64,000 bases of DNA. Source: Solea solea (lineage: Eukaryota; Chordata; Actinopteri; Pleuronectiformes; Soleidae). Each line of letters starts with the position of its first letter. Within the stretch, counting starts at the first letter, position 1. The notes under the pieces were generated by a model. It was not told where the DNA came from, searched no databases, and saw nothing but the letters and a program-made list of their open reading frames with translations. The translations under genes and the position numbers were made by a program. The stretch is from positions 24,457,898-24,521,897 of the forward strand of contig NC_081144.1 in NCBI RefSeq assembly GCF_958295425.1, given 5' to 3'. Below are positions 12,668-28,748 of the stretch, in pieces.

Positions 12668-15061
12668 GCTGCTCCTTCTGCCGGCGGCACCGAGCCTTCG
12701 CCCCGCTGTGGCTCTGCTAACACTGCGCTAGCCTCACAGCTAGCCCCAGCTCACGATTCTCACACAGCCCGAGCACCGGTGTGGCGGTTCGATTGTCCGT
12801 CGGGCTGCAGTCAGTGTGTGCGGGTGTGAGTCAGAGGTGAGAGTTGATCCTGCGGTGGGAACCGCCACGAACACCTGAGTGGAAAAAAAAACTCTGCGTG
12901 GAGGAACTGAGGTGTTCAGGAAGTAAGAGAATCTGACAGGAGGTATCACTCTGAGCGAAAAAACAGGAACGAAAACAACCACGAATATTAGTATTTGGAT
13001 TTATAACAACGATGCAAATATTACAGTTAATTTTATCAGTGTGAAGTCTGTGCTGATCATCAATCCTGCCTGTTCCCATATAACTATACAGCTGTGAACT
13101 TTCACAGCCATCTGCCCTGTGTATACTCAATGTACATTTTTTATTATTTTATTCATATTTTATACCAACTCTTGTGTATATGACACGTGTCGTTGCTTTT
13201 CCAGCACCATTCAGGAGCTTTGTAATTAAGCTCTGAATAAACAGTCAGAGTGGGACCTCCTCATCCACCTCTCTGTTCTGCCAACGCACAAACACTTCCT
13301 TGTTCATGCTCGGATGAAGGCGAGGATCCCTATTGGCTGTTGGTTGTGTGTTTTAAAGCTTCATGAGTTTTTATCTGAGGGTGTAACACACACACACTAA
13401 CACAGACTAAACAACGCCTTAACCATAACCAGTCAATAACTAACCCTAACTTTAACCTCACCCCAGTTAAAATCTTAGTCCTAAACCAGTTCCTCAGAAA
13501 TAAGGTTCTGGCTCATTAGGACCAGGTTTCGGTCTCCATGATGACCACTGATTGACTTCATGTATTCATTAGTTTCTCATCATGTTCTAATAATAAACAG
13601 ATGAATGAATGAATGAATGAAAATAAATACATTATTTCTGTTTCACTAAAGTATAAGATTCATTTATTTGATTTTCCTTGGTGTGCAAATCTTAAAAATC
13701 AGATTGAATCTGCTGCAGGACGTCCACTGATGACATCACACAGAGACACGTCTTCACAGTGGGGACAGCAGTGAGGACGGACGGAGGAGACAAATGCGAA
13801 CAATAAAACACCCAACATTTGTTTCAGAAACATTTTCCTTTTTATTCCAAGAAAAAAAAGGTATTTTCATCCCAAATGAGAAAATAAAATAAAACAAACT
13901 TATATTATTATTAATAATAACAACAATAATAATCATTTAAGGGTAAGTTTGACAGTTTTCTATCTTTTCTCTCCTTTATTTTCACCTTTTCTCTATGATG
14001 ATATTTGGTTGTGGTCAATTAAACATGCAGCTAAATAAGTCCATGATGATGAAGATGATGAAGAAGAGAGGAAGACGACATGGAGAGAGAGAGAGAGAGA
14101 GGGAGGAGTTACAGAGTGTGAGTGTGTGTTGGTCACATGATTTGCTGCTGTGAAAGTGAGCTAACAGTGGCTAAGCTAACTTTAAAACATAAGACATGAG
14201 GTGTTAGCTTGCGCGCTTATTAGCATTCCTCACTCCTTACATGACCACCAGGGGGAGCTACACGTCTGTGCTAGCACCATGTGTGTGCTGCTGTTAGCTT
14301 AGCATCAACATCATCAATGTTTCTCATGTAGTTTCCACTGTTGCCTGCTAACAGTTAGCTTCTACTGTTAGCTGCTATCCGTTACCAGGACAATGTCCCT
14401 CATGTAGCTTCCATTGTCAGCAGCTAACCGTTACCAGGAAGACCAGGAGCTAAGTGCATTAAGACTTCAGGTGATAGCTAGCTTGCTAAAAAAAAAAAGC
14501 ACGCTAACATAGCCTACAGGAGCTTGTACTGTTACACTTAGCAATGTTAGCGTTCCTCACAAACAGGCTGTCAGTGGGAGTGCAGTGAAGCTAACTGTAA
14601 TGCTACTTCTTAGCAGTGATAGCGGGAAGTAGCTTTACAACACAAATGACATCATTAGCAACTTAAAATGGCTGCCGGCATCAGAATGAGAGTTAGCATT
14701 AGAGTCTTGACAAGAGTGGCCACTAGAGGGCGATGCTGCTGCCACACATGGATGACAACGTACACTACATGCTAGCTTAGCATACAGCTACACCTGTTCT
14801 GTTAGCCCATCGCTAACATACCGTTACACACACAATCATCAGTACAATTCTGAAAAGTCAACTACGTGTAAAAATGATCCCAAATCAGCCGGTGGAGTGA
14901 GAGAGCGAGCGAGCGCTCCCTGGAGGACAGGAGGAGGAAGAGGAGGCGGAGACTGTGGTGATGTGCTGCATCATGATTGACTGGAAGCAGCAGGATGTCA
15001 TGGCAGGAAGGGAAGGAAAGAGGGAAGAAGAAAGGAGATGACAGAACGGAGTGATGAACAC

Positions 15062-15097
<36 letters not shown>

Positions 15098-15201
15098 GAG
15101 TGTGAGTTGGTTTGATGTTTTATTTTGTCCCTGGTCGATCTCCTTCAGTGGGTCAGAGGCGGGCGAGTGGGCAGAGGGAGGGAGGGATCAAAAGTCATGG
15201 T

Positions 15202-15249
<48 letters not shown>
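12668..15249. other. Intergenic: slc35a2 promoter side and otud5 3' UTR
   Basis: No coding gene recognised. On the minus strand an AATAAA at 13846-13841 could end the otud5 transcript, giving a 3' UTR of about 1.4 kb. The region has TTAGC/GCTAAC-rich sequence at 14160-14820, a (GAAA)n tract at about 15063-15097, and GC-rich sequence near 12540-12800 around the slc35a2 first exon. Confidence 0.5.
15207..15248. repeat. (TG)n microsatellite abutting the otud5 stop codon
   Basis: About twenty TG units end within a few bases of the otud5 TGA (15252-15250), so the 3' UTR begins with a CA repeat on the coding strand. Confidence 0.95.
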
Positions 15250-15250
<1 letters not shown>

Positions 15251-18200
15251 CAGCTGCTGTCAGGTGACGGTTCTCTCTCTCGGTGCATGGTGGTGCTCTG
15301 GTGTTTGATGTTGTCCAGATATTCCTGCTGTGAGACGGCGAGGACGGACGCCAGGATCTCATCGTCCTCCCAGTCTGTGAGACCTGCAGGACACACACCA
15401 GAGTTTAAAAATAAAAGCCTGTCTCTGTCCAATTAGGCTCAAACACAATCACACAACATTTTAGAATAGTTTCAAAGTGCATGCATGTGTGTGTGTGTTT
15501 CTTACCAAATGCTGTTGGTGACATCTCCTGCATGATGGCTCTGTACTCCAAATGATGACGACTCTGATTACTGGGACCTACACATACACACACACACACA
15601 GCAGGTGTGTGTCAGAGGCAAGTGGTTCGCACATCAGAAGAGCAACATTGTGGGTGTGTGTGTGTGTCACCTGGTGCGCAGGGGGAGGGGGGTTTGCTCA
15701 GAATGAGAGCGGCTCCGGCAGGGGAGGGGGGCTTGTTGTTGGTCGACGAAGTGGTTGTGAGGTCAGAGTGGGAGGGGTCAGAGTCTCGTTGCCGCGGCGA
15801 CCGGGCACTCCAGTCATCCAGCCCGCTGGAGGCTGCTGCCGTCGCTGAGCTGCAGGTGGCGCTAGCCTTACGAGGCTGAGGAGATAAAAGAGATAAATCA
15901 CATGACCACCTGTTTATGACACGTTTATAACACAGCGACAGGAGACATTCACGTGGACAAAGACACTCATGACAAAAAGTGATCATCACTGCACACACAC
16001 ACCTGTCTGGCCTGCTTCTCCTGGTCCTGTAACCACTGCAGGTACGACTCTCGTGCCACCTGCTCCTCGATGGCCTCGTTCGTCGCCTCCCAGTCTGTTG
16101 CTCGCTTTTTGTCTTCCAACATCTGCTGCTCAATCCACGACTCTTCTGACGTCTTTATGGCCGACTTCATCAGAGACTGTTCTGCATACTGAGGACACAC
16201 ACACACAGTCACATACACACACGCACGCAGTCACACACACGCACAGTCACATACACGCACACGCACACGCACAGTCACATACACACACGCGCACAGTCAC
16301 ACACACACACTTAGTGACTTCTGAAAACATTTCACTGTCACATTTTAGTGTGAATGTAGTTGCCTTAGCATTAGCCTCGGAAGAGAGTTAGCTTAGCATT
16401 AGACCCAGGTGCAGTGTGGCAGGTGAGGTTTATTAGGCCCTGCCCCCTGGTGCTTACCCCGGGCTTGAAGGCAGGCAGACCCAGCCCCACCCCGATGGTG
16501 GCCTTGTTAGGATTCACCACAGAGTTGTAGTGGATGTTACGATGGTAGCTCACTCTGATTGGCTCGTCGTTGTTCTGGTGGATGCCGTGGAACGTGTTGA
16601 TTGGCTCTGCGGCAGAAAAGCAGGCGGGGTCAGGTGTGCTTGGCTGACAGTGACGGATGGGCGGGCCGTCATGTGACAACTCACCTGTGCTGTACTGATA
16701 CACCTCTACTGGTCGGTTGTACATCTCTGCCATGGCCTGCATCTCGATGTGGTTGCCATGGCAATTGTTTTTCCTCTTCCTGTTGATGTACGTGGTGAAG
16801 TCTTCCGTCACATAGTTGGAGAAATAGTCCGCGTTCTTCATCTACAGGCGGTCAAAAACTTTATTAACACAAACAGTGAAGCTGAGAGAGGTCACCAGAG
16901 GTCAGAGGTCAGGACGACTCACCAAGTAATCCATACAGTGTTTCCTGACCACTTCATGCATGTCCTGATCTCCATACACCTGGTCAGCTGAGAGACAGAG
17001 AGCAGGTCAGGTGATCAGTGATCACCGTGTTGTAGATTCATTCAGTCACATGACAGACGTGTGTGTTTGTGTGTGTGTGTCACTCACCCACAGCTCTAAA
17101 CAGACATGCTCCGTCCTCCTTCATCTTCTTGATGACAAAGCCTTTTTTCTCCCCCAAAGCTTTTTCAAACCAGTGCTCCTGCTGAACACACACGCACACA
17201 AACACACACAAACACAGTGAATTAAAGCAGCTGACAGTCAATTCATCATCTTTCCCAGTCATGATCAGTCTCTGCTGAAGGTTCTGACTGAGGTCAGAGA
17301 CACACACAGTGTAGTCCAACAGAACAAATCGAGCCTGATCAGAACCAGACTGGGTTGTGAGTAGCAGCAGATGAGGCTGTAGCTACAGTGTAGTAATTGT
17401 TGTGACAGTGTAGTTATTGTTGTGACAGTGTAGTAATTGTAGCTACAGTGTAGTAATTGTTGTGACAGTGTAGTATTGTTGTGACAGTGTAGTAATTGTA
17501 GCTACAGTGTAGTAATTGTTGTGACAGTGTAGTAATTGTTGTGACAGTGTAGTAGTGTAGTAATTGTTGTGACAGTGTAGTAATTGTTGTGACAGTGTAG
17601 TAATTGTAGCAACAGTGTAGTAATTGTAGCTACAGTGTAGTAATTGTTGTGACAGTGTAGTAATTGTTGTGACAGTGTAGTAATTGTTGCGACAGTGTAG
17701 TAATTGTAGCGACAGTGTAGTAATTGCTGTGACAGTGTAGTTATTGTTGTGACAGTGTAGTAATTGTAGTGACAGTGTAGTAATTGTTGTGACAGTGTAG
17801 TGATTGTAGTGACAATGTAGTAATTGTTGTGACAGTGTAGTAATTGTAGCGACGGTGTAGTAATTGTAGCGACAGTGTAGTAATTGTTGTGACAGTGCAG
17901 TAATTGTAGCGACAGTGTAGTAATTGTTGTGACAGTGTAGTAATTGTAGCGACAGTGTAATAATTTAGTGTCAGTGTAGTAATTGTTGTGACAGTGTAGT
18001 AATTGTAGCGACAGTGTAGTAATTGTAGCGATAGTGTAGTAATTGTAGCGACAGTGTAGTAATTGTAGCGACAGTAAGGTAATTGTAGTGATAGTGTAGC
18101 AACAGTCACAGTGTTGTGACAGTGTAGTAACAGTCACAGTGTTGTGACAGTGTAGTAATTGTTGTGACAGTGTAGTAATTGTAATGACAGTGTAGTAATT

Positions 18201-20022
18201 GTAGCGACAGCGTAGTAATTGTATTGACAGTGTAGTAATTGTAGCGACAGTAAGGTAATTGTAGTGATAGTGTAGTAATTGTAGCGACAGTAAGGTAATT
18301 GTAGTGATAGTGTAGCAACAGTCACAGTGTTGTGACAGTGTAGTAACAGTCACAGTGTTGTGACAGTGTAGTAATTGTTGTGACAGTGTAGTAATTGTAA
18401 TGACAGTGTAGTAATTGTAGCGACAGCGTAGTAATTGTATTGACAGTGTAGTAATTGTAGCGACAGTAAGGTAATTGTAGTGACAGTGTAGTAATTGTAG
18501 CGACAGTGTAGTAATTGTAGTGACAGTGTAGTAATTGTAGCGACAGTAAGGTAATTGTAGTGATAGTGTAGCAACAGTCACAGTGTAGTAACCGTCAGTG
18601 TTGTGACAGTGTAGTAATTGTAGCGACAGTGTAGTAATTGTAGTGACAGTGTAGTAATTGTTGTGACAGTGTAGTAATTGTTGTGACAGTGTAGTAATTG
18701 TGACAGTGTAGTTATTGTTGTGACAGTGTAGTAATTGTAGTGACAGTGTAGTAATTGTTGTGACAGTAAGGTAATTGTAGTGATAGTGTAGTAACCGTCA
18801 CAGTGTTGTAACAGGTCTACACAGACCATGGTCAGTCACACACTTTCCTTTGTTGTTAACAGAGAACAGAACATGGATGATGGAGAGATTTAAAGATGTT
18901 TAAATTGATGATTCTCCCGCAGCTTTTTTGTGTGACACGTGGAAATATCATCAGTTTCTGTATCCATTAATTAGAGTTAAAAAATTAAAAGGCAGACAAT
19001 GTCCGACTGTAGTGAGCTTCATGTAAACAGTCTGAACATTTAAACACCATCACTCCACCAAAACAGGGAGAGCTCAAGAGTTCGCAACATGTCACAACAT
19101 CGCAATCAGTGATATCGTACAGTGAGGATTTTTATGACAAAATAACTTTCTGGCAAAAAGGTTCTGTTGTGTTCTAGTACCAAATAACATAAATTGGTTC
19201 AAATCTGTGTCCGTTCTGATTGTTCTGTATCAGTTTTGTCAGTTCTGAGACTGTTTCCATGGACCCAGCTTAGTACAGAGTCTGTTACACCAGGTGACTC
19301 GAGCGTCGGTGCTGTTGCCATGGTAACGAGCAGGTGAAAAGAGGTGTCGTTCTGAACTGTAGCTCATTCCCACCTGAGTAGCCTCATTAGCATTAGCTGT
19401 TAGCTCCTTAGCTTAGCTTAGCTCCCGCTAGGGCTCCTACCTGCTCCACGGTGGCCGGGTCCACGGACTGCAGCCGGGCCGCGTTCTCGTACTCGTCCTC
19501 GCTGTTATTTCCGGCTCCCTCCTCCGTGTCCTGGCTGGAGCCCACTCCTCCGTTCCCGGTCACACCGGGCTGGCCTCCGCCGGCCAGAGTCGCCACCACT
19601 CCGCCGGAGCAGGTGCCTGCCTGCCGCCGTCTCTTACTCAGTCCAGGCCCGGAGCAGCAGCTGCCGAGGCCGCCGCCGCATCCGACTACGCCGGCCGACA
19701 CCACCAGCTCCCCGCGGGGCACGGCCACCATCCCCCCGCTGCCGTCCCGACCGTCCCCGGGGCCCACCGGGGACACGGAGCCAACCGGCGGCGGAGAGGC
19801 CTGCTGCGGCCGGGAGCTGGCCTCGATGCTCCGCCTGTCGTCTCTGGCGGAGGGCGGAGCGGGCTGGTACGACCACGGCGGAGGCGAAGCCCTCGGCCGC
19901 GCTCCGGTCCGCCCCGCGTGCGGGTGCTGGTGCGGGTCGGAGCCGCTGCGACGGTCGCTGTCATCGGCGTGGTCCGACACTCCAACCCCAGAGCTGGGCT
20001 TCTTCTTCGGGAGGATCGTCAT
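15250..20022 (-). CDS. otud5: OTU-domain deubiquitinase 5 (DUBA)
   Basis: Cysteine protease that removes ubiquitin chains; the mammalian protein acts in innate signalling and chromatin and development control. Nine exons (20022-19441, 17181-17088, 16987-16923, 16841-16685, 16606-16458, 16188-16003, 15875-15671, 15577-15506, 15383-15250) give 547 residues. The N-terminus MTILPKKKP opens a Gly/Pro-rich low-complexity region with NSEDEYE before the catalytic domain. The OTU domain begins EHWFEKAL; the catalytic motif is [11 protein letters not shown] (Cys with the preceding Asp), and a His-containing segment [11 protein letters not shown] follows. The C-terminal part has the helix [18 protein letters not shown], conserved SPRQR and KPPSPCAPG segments, and the terminal ubiquitin-binding [18 protein letters not shown]. 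An alternative CAGCAG acceptor at exon 2 could add one Gln. The match to the human protein is very close in exons 2-7. Confidence 0.97.
16196..16310. repeat. Compound CA/CACG microsatellite in an otud5 intron
   Basis: Runs of CACACACGCACAGTCACATA just upstream of the acceptor of the exon at 16188. Confidence 0.9.
17385..18815. repeat. 20-bp minisatellite in otud5 intron 1
   Basis: About 70 degenerate copies of ACAGTGTAGTAATTGTTGTG and variants with GTAGCG or GTAGTG. There is a higher-order duplication: the stretch near 18070-18330 is repeated near 18310-18570. It lies between exons 1 and 2. A long open minus frame of Tyr/Asn/Thr/Leu repeats crosses it, which is expected of a periodic array and is not a gene. 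Confidence 0.97.
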
Positions 20023-20307
20023 GTTGGAGAAGGAGAGACGGAGGGAGGAGGAGGGGGTCAGCGGGTGACGAGTCCTCCCTTTCTAGATCTAAAGTGTTGC
20101 TGTATTCGGCTCCGGTCCGGAGCTCCGCCTCCACACACCGAGAGCTCACCGTTAACGACGCGGGAGGTGAAGAAGCGGCGGCGGCGGAGCGGGAACTTTC
20201 CCTCCGTTTAGAAAAACAAAAACAAAACGAGACTCCGTCCGTTTCTTCTTTTTCTTCTTCTTCTTCTTCCTGCCGACATCAACAACATCAACAGACTGAC
20301 GGGCCTT

Positions 20308-20321
20308 GACGTCACTTCCTG
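20308..20321. promoter_or_regulatory. CRE plus ETS-like site upstream of otud5
   Basis: A full palindromic TGACGTCA overlaps CACTTCCTG (CAGGAAGTG on the other strand), about 290 bp upstream of the otud5 start codon. A further ACGTCATCACGTC lies a few bases beyond. CREB/ATF and ETS sites of this kind are common in housekeeping promoters; use here is inferred. Confidence 0.45.
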
Positions 20322-20585
20322 CTACCAGCGTCTACGTCATCACGTCCATGTTCTCTCACTTTATTTATCATAACTGTGCCGTGAAAAGTTGGTGTTTTGA
20401 TCGCAAACCCTGAGTCAGCACTTTTTTCCAACGCGACTTTATTGTAAAATGAACGAGCGGGAGGATCAAAGGCGAAGATAGAAGACACTTCAGGGACGAA
20501 CTTTATTGACAAACTGACGTGAAACATTCTCATTATGTATTCTTATTCATTCATTCTTTCTTTTTTAAATGAACATTGACAAAAT

Positions 20586-20588
<3 letters not shown>

Positions 20589-20638
<50 letters not shown>

Positions 20639-20703
20639 ATCATGTAAAAATCATATGTATATATGTATGTATGTATATGTATGTATATGTATGTATATAT
20701 GTG

Positions 20704-20765
<62 letters not shown>
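20589..20765. repeat. (TA)n / (TATG)n / (TG)n compound microsatellite
   Basis: Directly visible: perfect TA for about 45 bases, then TATG-type units, then a pure TG run. Alternating purine-pyrimidine throughout, so prone to cruciform and Z-DNA. Confidence 0.95.
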
Positions 20766-20771
<6 letters not shown>

Positions 20772-21654
20772 CAGCAGCTGCAGGGGGTCAAAGGTCTGAG
20801 GTGAACCACAGTGAAGCACCTGATGAACTCTGTTTAAAATCAGCACAAGGAGCTGAAATCTGTAATCTAACTGACATGACCGAAATAAACATATAAATAA
20901 ATAAATCTTTTTAATTCAGTTTTATTTAAAACATTTTTAATTTTTAATTTTTTTTTCAAACTTTTCTTTTCTCTTCCTCATTTACACAAAACGCACCCGT
21001 TTTTTATTGAACAGAGATGTGTTTGATTTATTGATCATGAAGATTCTTCGTCTTCGTCTTATTCTATCACCTGTTCATTTGTTTACATCTGTTGTTGTAA
21101 TCTGACATTAACAGGTTTAGCAACACATTTTTTGTCAGTGCCTAAATATGCATTTATGTTTGTCAATCTGAAACAATTTAAATGTTTCTTTAAAGGTTAA
21201 AATGTTTAATAAGATAATACAACTACACACACACACGTACTGTTTATGAACACACACTGTATATACATATATACACATACATATATATATATACACAGTA
21301 TATACATATATATGTACATGGGAGGAAAATAAAATCAGACACCTGCTGTAGAGTGACAAAGTCTTTATTTATATCAACACACGCACACACACACACACAC
21401 TTCTAGTTAAAGTTGGTGCTCAGTGTTGAGTGACAGTAATAACAATAATAATAATGATATGTTTTATCTTTGTACAAATACCCTGCATTTTTAATGTTAC
21501 AGTCAAGTTTAATGTCAGTGCTCGTCACCAGCAGAGGGCGCTGTCGCTTAATGTGAGTGTTTATTTACCAAACATCAGATTCAGACTCTTGTTCAGGTTC
21601 AGGTCCTGGTCCTGGTTCTGTTCTGGTGTCACACGTTCAGTTTGTTCAGTTTGT

Positions 21655-21825
21655 TTGGGGTGGAGTGGCTCAGTGGTTAAGACCGTTACCCTGTGTGCAA
21701 AAGAATTCATGGTCGCATGTTCAACTCCACCCCTGGCAGGTTGTACTCAATTCCCTTGTAAGTCGCATTGGATAAAAGCCTCTGCTAAATGACATGTAAT
21801 GTAATGTAATGTAATGTAATGTTCC
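21655..21825 (+). mobile_element. tRNA-derived SINE with L2-type tail
   Basis: A head with an A-box-like TGGCTCAGTGG (21666-21676) and a B-box GTTCAACTC (21719-21727) at normal tRNA-like spacing, followed by TTGTAAGTCGCATTGGATAA and (ATGTA)n ending near 21820. The tail matches the L2 fragment ends near 660 and 48310, so it was probably mobilised by an L2 LINE. Confidence 0.8.
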
Positions 21826-22603
21826 TCATCAGTGAAACAAAAAAGAGGCTTGTTTACAAACCGTCTTGATTGACAGGTGTGAAGCCCCGCCCTCACCCTC
21901 GGCATAATAGGGTCAAATAAAAGGTCAGGTCAGAAGAATGCTCTTCCTGTCCATGCAGAAGGTTTCAATAAAGCTGGACATAGAGGGGACTGTTGCCACG
22001 ACGACCACCACAAACAATAATAAACCGTGATGTGTTCATGCTGCGCGGCGTTCAACAACACAACCGCCTCTGATCGAGTCCACATCACAGACAGACAGAC
22101 ATTTGAAGGCGGGGCTTGTAAGTGCGAGTGTCAGTGCTGCGTTCAAGTTCAGTACAATAACCTGAGTCTTTGCTTTGACAGTGCAAAGACCGTCAGTGTG
22201 CTTCACACGAGGGGAAGGAAACGAGGGAGGACACGAGGAAGGAAAGAAGGACATGAAGAGACTCAGAGGTTTACAGCTGATCTTCTGGTGTTTTTATGTT
22301 TTGGAGGTCAAAGGTCAAATCATCAAACCTTTACGAGATGAAATGGTCCAGATATGAAACGGTGTCTGTTTCCAACACAAAGAATTTAATTGAAAGTAAA
22401 GTTAATAAAAAACTTTCCTCCAAAATATGATGCGAAGTCAAACTTCCCACACTCAGGGAGACAGTGAACGTCACATTCTGTGAAGAAAGGACTGCAAACA
22501 TTTCAGGCCCCTCCCTTCTTTCCTCCTCCCTCGCCCGTCTTGCCCCGCCCTCCTCAACTGAAATTTAGTGCTTCTAAAGGGTAAGCCCCGCCCCCTTACG
22601 CAG

Positions 22604-26335
<3,732 letters not shown>

Positions 26336-26854
26336 GATGCACTGGGGTAAATGATGACAACTTCCTCCAGATATTCAGAAGAGGGAGAGTCTCATCTACT
26401 GTCAGTAGCTCATGTGACTGTCTCTGAAATACAAAGGTAACAATTAGCCTAGCATAGCATTTAAGCTAAGTCACTAAGCTCCTCCTCCTTCAGAACATGT
26501 GATTCATTCACACTCACTCTCTCACACCACACCTCAGAGAGAAGATCAGTGATTTTAACATCACAGAGACACAAGAGGTGCTGTGTCACCTCTGGTGTTA
26601 GCTGCTAATGTTAGCATCCATCCAATAATAATTCTATTCTATCATTTGTCATTATTTATGATGACATATTAGCATGCTATCAAATGAATCAGCTACTTTA
26701 CAGCCTGAGACTCTTAACTTCAATCTCAGTGAAAACAAAATGGCTGCCAGCAGAGACACAAGAAAAACAGGTTTTAGTTGCTTTAACAAAAGACTTGTGT
26801 CATAAAATCTATGTCAGTTTACGTCCACGATGTCTTAACAACATGTTCACGTCA

Positions 26855-26990
26855 CTGTGAGACAGACTTTTCCAACAGGAAACTGAAGTTTGTAAACCAC
26901 TGACTCACACACACCAAAGTCCATAGAGAAAACCAGTGATTTTAACATTACAGAGACACAGGAGTTGTTGATCACTGGTGAAATCAGTTT
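26855..26990. repeat. Dispersed palindromic repeat, half copy
   Basis: Contains TTTGTAAACCACTGACTCAC, CACCAAAGTCCATAGAGAAA and GATTTTAACATTACAGAGAC, one arm of the family described at 694-965. A second, more decayed fragment lies at 26515-26585. Confidence 0.7.
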
Positions 26991-27084
26991 CAGGTTGGAT
27001 ATTGACGCTCCAGATCCAACGGCACCCTCCTCCTCCACCCAGAGATAGGTGCACGATCACGGCTTGTTCAAACATGGCACACAT

Positions 27085-27885
27085 GGCCTGGAAGATATTG
27101 AGCTAAAATGCTACTATTAACATTGAAAAATTGGTAAAAAAAATATGGGAGTTATTTAAATGGAATAAAAAGATGTGTGTCCTGACTAGGCAGTCTAGTA
27201 CTATGGTCCTGTACTGATTTGGTGTCTTTAGGTCACATGACCTGGAAGCTATTGAGCTAAAATGCTAATATTTATATTGAAAAATTGGTAAAGAAAATTG
27301 GCAACTATTTAAATGGAATAAAAAGAGATGTGTCCTGACTAGGCAGTCTAACACTATGTTTATGCACTCATCTATATAGAATCAAACATTTTACTGTGGA
27401 TGAATAGGGCACATCACTTTGTTTTATAGTTTACTGCCATGGAGGCTTGCGCCTCTGAGGATTTTTTTGTAACTGATGCAGTTATGGTACAGAAAAACAG
27501 AGGTTAAATATTGAATATTATGACAGTAAATTAGTTTGTTATTGTATTTTATATGAATATATAAATGATTTTAAACAATCATTTAAATACCTCATATATT
27601 TTTATAATTGTATTAATGTAAATATTAGCATTTTAGCCCAACAGGTCATGTGGCCTAAAGACTCTAAATGAGTGTATAAACATAGTACTAGACTGTCTAG
27701 TCAGGACACACCTCTTTTTATTCCATTTAAATACTTCCCACTTTTTTTTAACCAATTTTTTTCAATGTAAATAGTAGCATTTTAGCTCAATAGCTTTCAT
27801 GTCATGTGACCTAAAGACACCAAATCAGTACAGGACCATTGTACTAGACTGCCTAGTCAAGACACACCTCTTTTTATTCATTACA
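27085..27885. mobile_element. Foldback (long inverted repeat) element
   Basis: The left arm holds two direct copies (about 27097-27245 and 27250-27365) with ATTGAGCTAAAATGCTA, TTTAAATGGAATAAAAAGA and TGTCCTGACTAGGCAGTCTA. The right arm (about 27625-27885) holds two inverted copies of the same blocks (TAGCATTTTAGC, TCTTTTTATTCCATTTAAAT, TAGACTGCCTAGTCAAGACA). About 250 bp of unrelated spacer separates the arms. No transposase is visible; probably a non-autonomous DNA element. Confidence 0.8.
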
Positions 27886-28040
27886 TGTCATTAAGCAGAC
27901 GCTTTTATCCAAAGCGACTTACAGTGACACAAAGTGACCACACGAGGCAGCAGTGGACCAGCAGCTCCTGTGTCCCGTCCCGTGAGATAAAATCACTGAT
28001 TTTCTCTATGGACTTTGGTTTGGGAGAGTGGTCTACCAAT
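27883..28040 (-). mobile_element. L2-type tail joined to a palindromic-repeat fragment
   Basis: CATTACATGTCATTAAGCAG and CGCTTTTATCCAAAGCGACT are the reverse complement of the L2/SINE 3' tail. From about 27930 the sequence continues into the arm of the dispersed palindromic repeat, ending near GGACTTTGGTTTGGGAGAGT. Confidence 0.65.
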
Positions 28041-28699
28041 ATGTTTTTTTAAATTGATAATACTGTTTATAAACACATGCAGACTGTAAGACAGATCATT
28101 AGTGTTGTTTATAAACTATGCTATGCTAAGCTTACAACATCCTGACTTCAAACTGTCAGTGGTGACGTCATCATCATCATTACTGATCGTTATTGATGAT
28201 GATGATCGCCATTATTATCAAGTTTAAATCTGATGCACTTAAAACACGCACACACACACACACACACAGCAGCAGGCGCGTATGTTCCCGGGCTCTCACA
28301 CTTTCATCATCTTCATCATCTACGATGAAGGACACATGTTCTCACCTCGTTCTCCTGCTCAGCCTCAGTCACAGAGTCCGGAGCAGCAGCAGGTTCCGGC
28401 TTAGATCCCGCGTTTGCTTCGGGTTCTCTTGGTCGTGGTCCTGCTGGTCCTGGTCGTAGTTCTGTTGGTACTGGTTCTGTTGGTCGTGGTGAAGCAGAAC
28501 CGGCTCCTTTTCTATCTGAAGCATCACCTCCCGTCCCTCATGTCCTCCGTCAGGTACGCAGCAGCAGACTCCAGCTCAGCCAATGACATTTAGAGACGCA
28601 AAGAACCAATCAGAGCTCAGGGCTGATGAGCGGATGGGGGTTACATGACGTAATGCACCAGATTCTCCTGCTGACTTTTCTTCTTCTGTGTTTTTAACA

Positions 28700-28748
<49 letters not shown>

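Larger units (their letters stand above)
20023..22603. other. Intergenic: otud5 promoter and lrrn-like 3' UTR
   Basis: GC-rich otud5 5' flank to about 20340, then (TA)n 20590-20634, TATG-rich 20650-20720 and (TG)n 20721-20765, AT-rich sequence, a SINE at about 21655-21825, and the probable 3' UTR of the LRRN gene. No protein-coding gene recognised. Confidence 0.6.

Noticed and set aside
17502..18581. 359-codon open frame on the minus strand
   Set aside because: Lies wholly in the 20-bp minisatellite; it reads periodic Tyr-Asn/Thr-Leu repeats and equivalent frames exist in other phases.
19451..20068. 205-codon plus-strand frame
   Set aside because: Antisense shadow of the GC-rich otud5 exon 1, whose minus-strand frame matches the known protein.
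21660..21735. tRNA gene
   Set aside because: A- and B-box present, but no cloverleaf ends and it continues into an L2-type tail; a tRNA-derived SINE fits better.
28193..28459. 88-codon plus-strand frame ending in Trp/Ser repeats
   Set aside because: Low-complexity reading of GC-rich flank; no domain, no splice partner.
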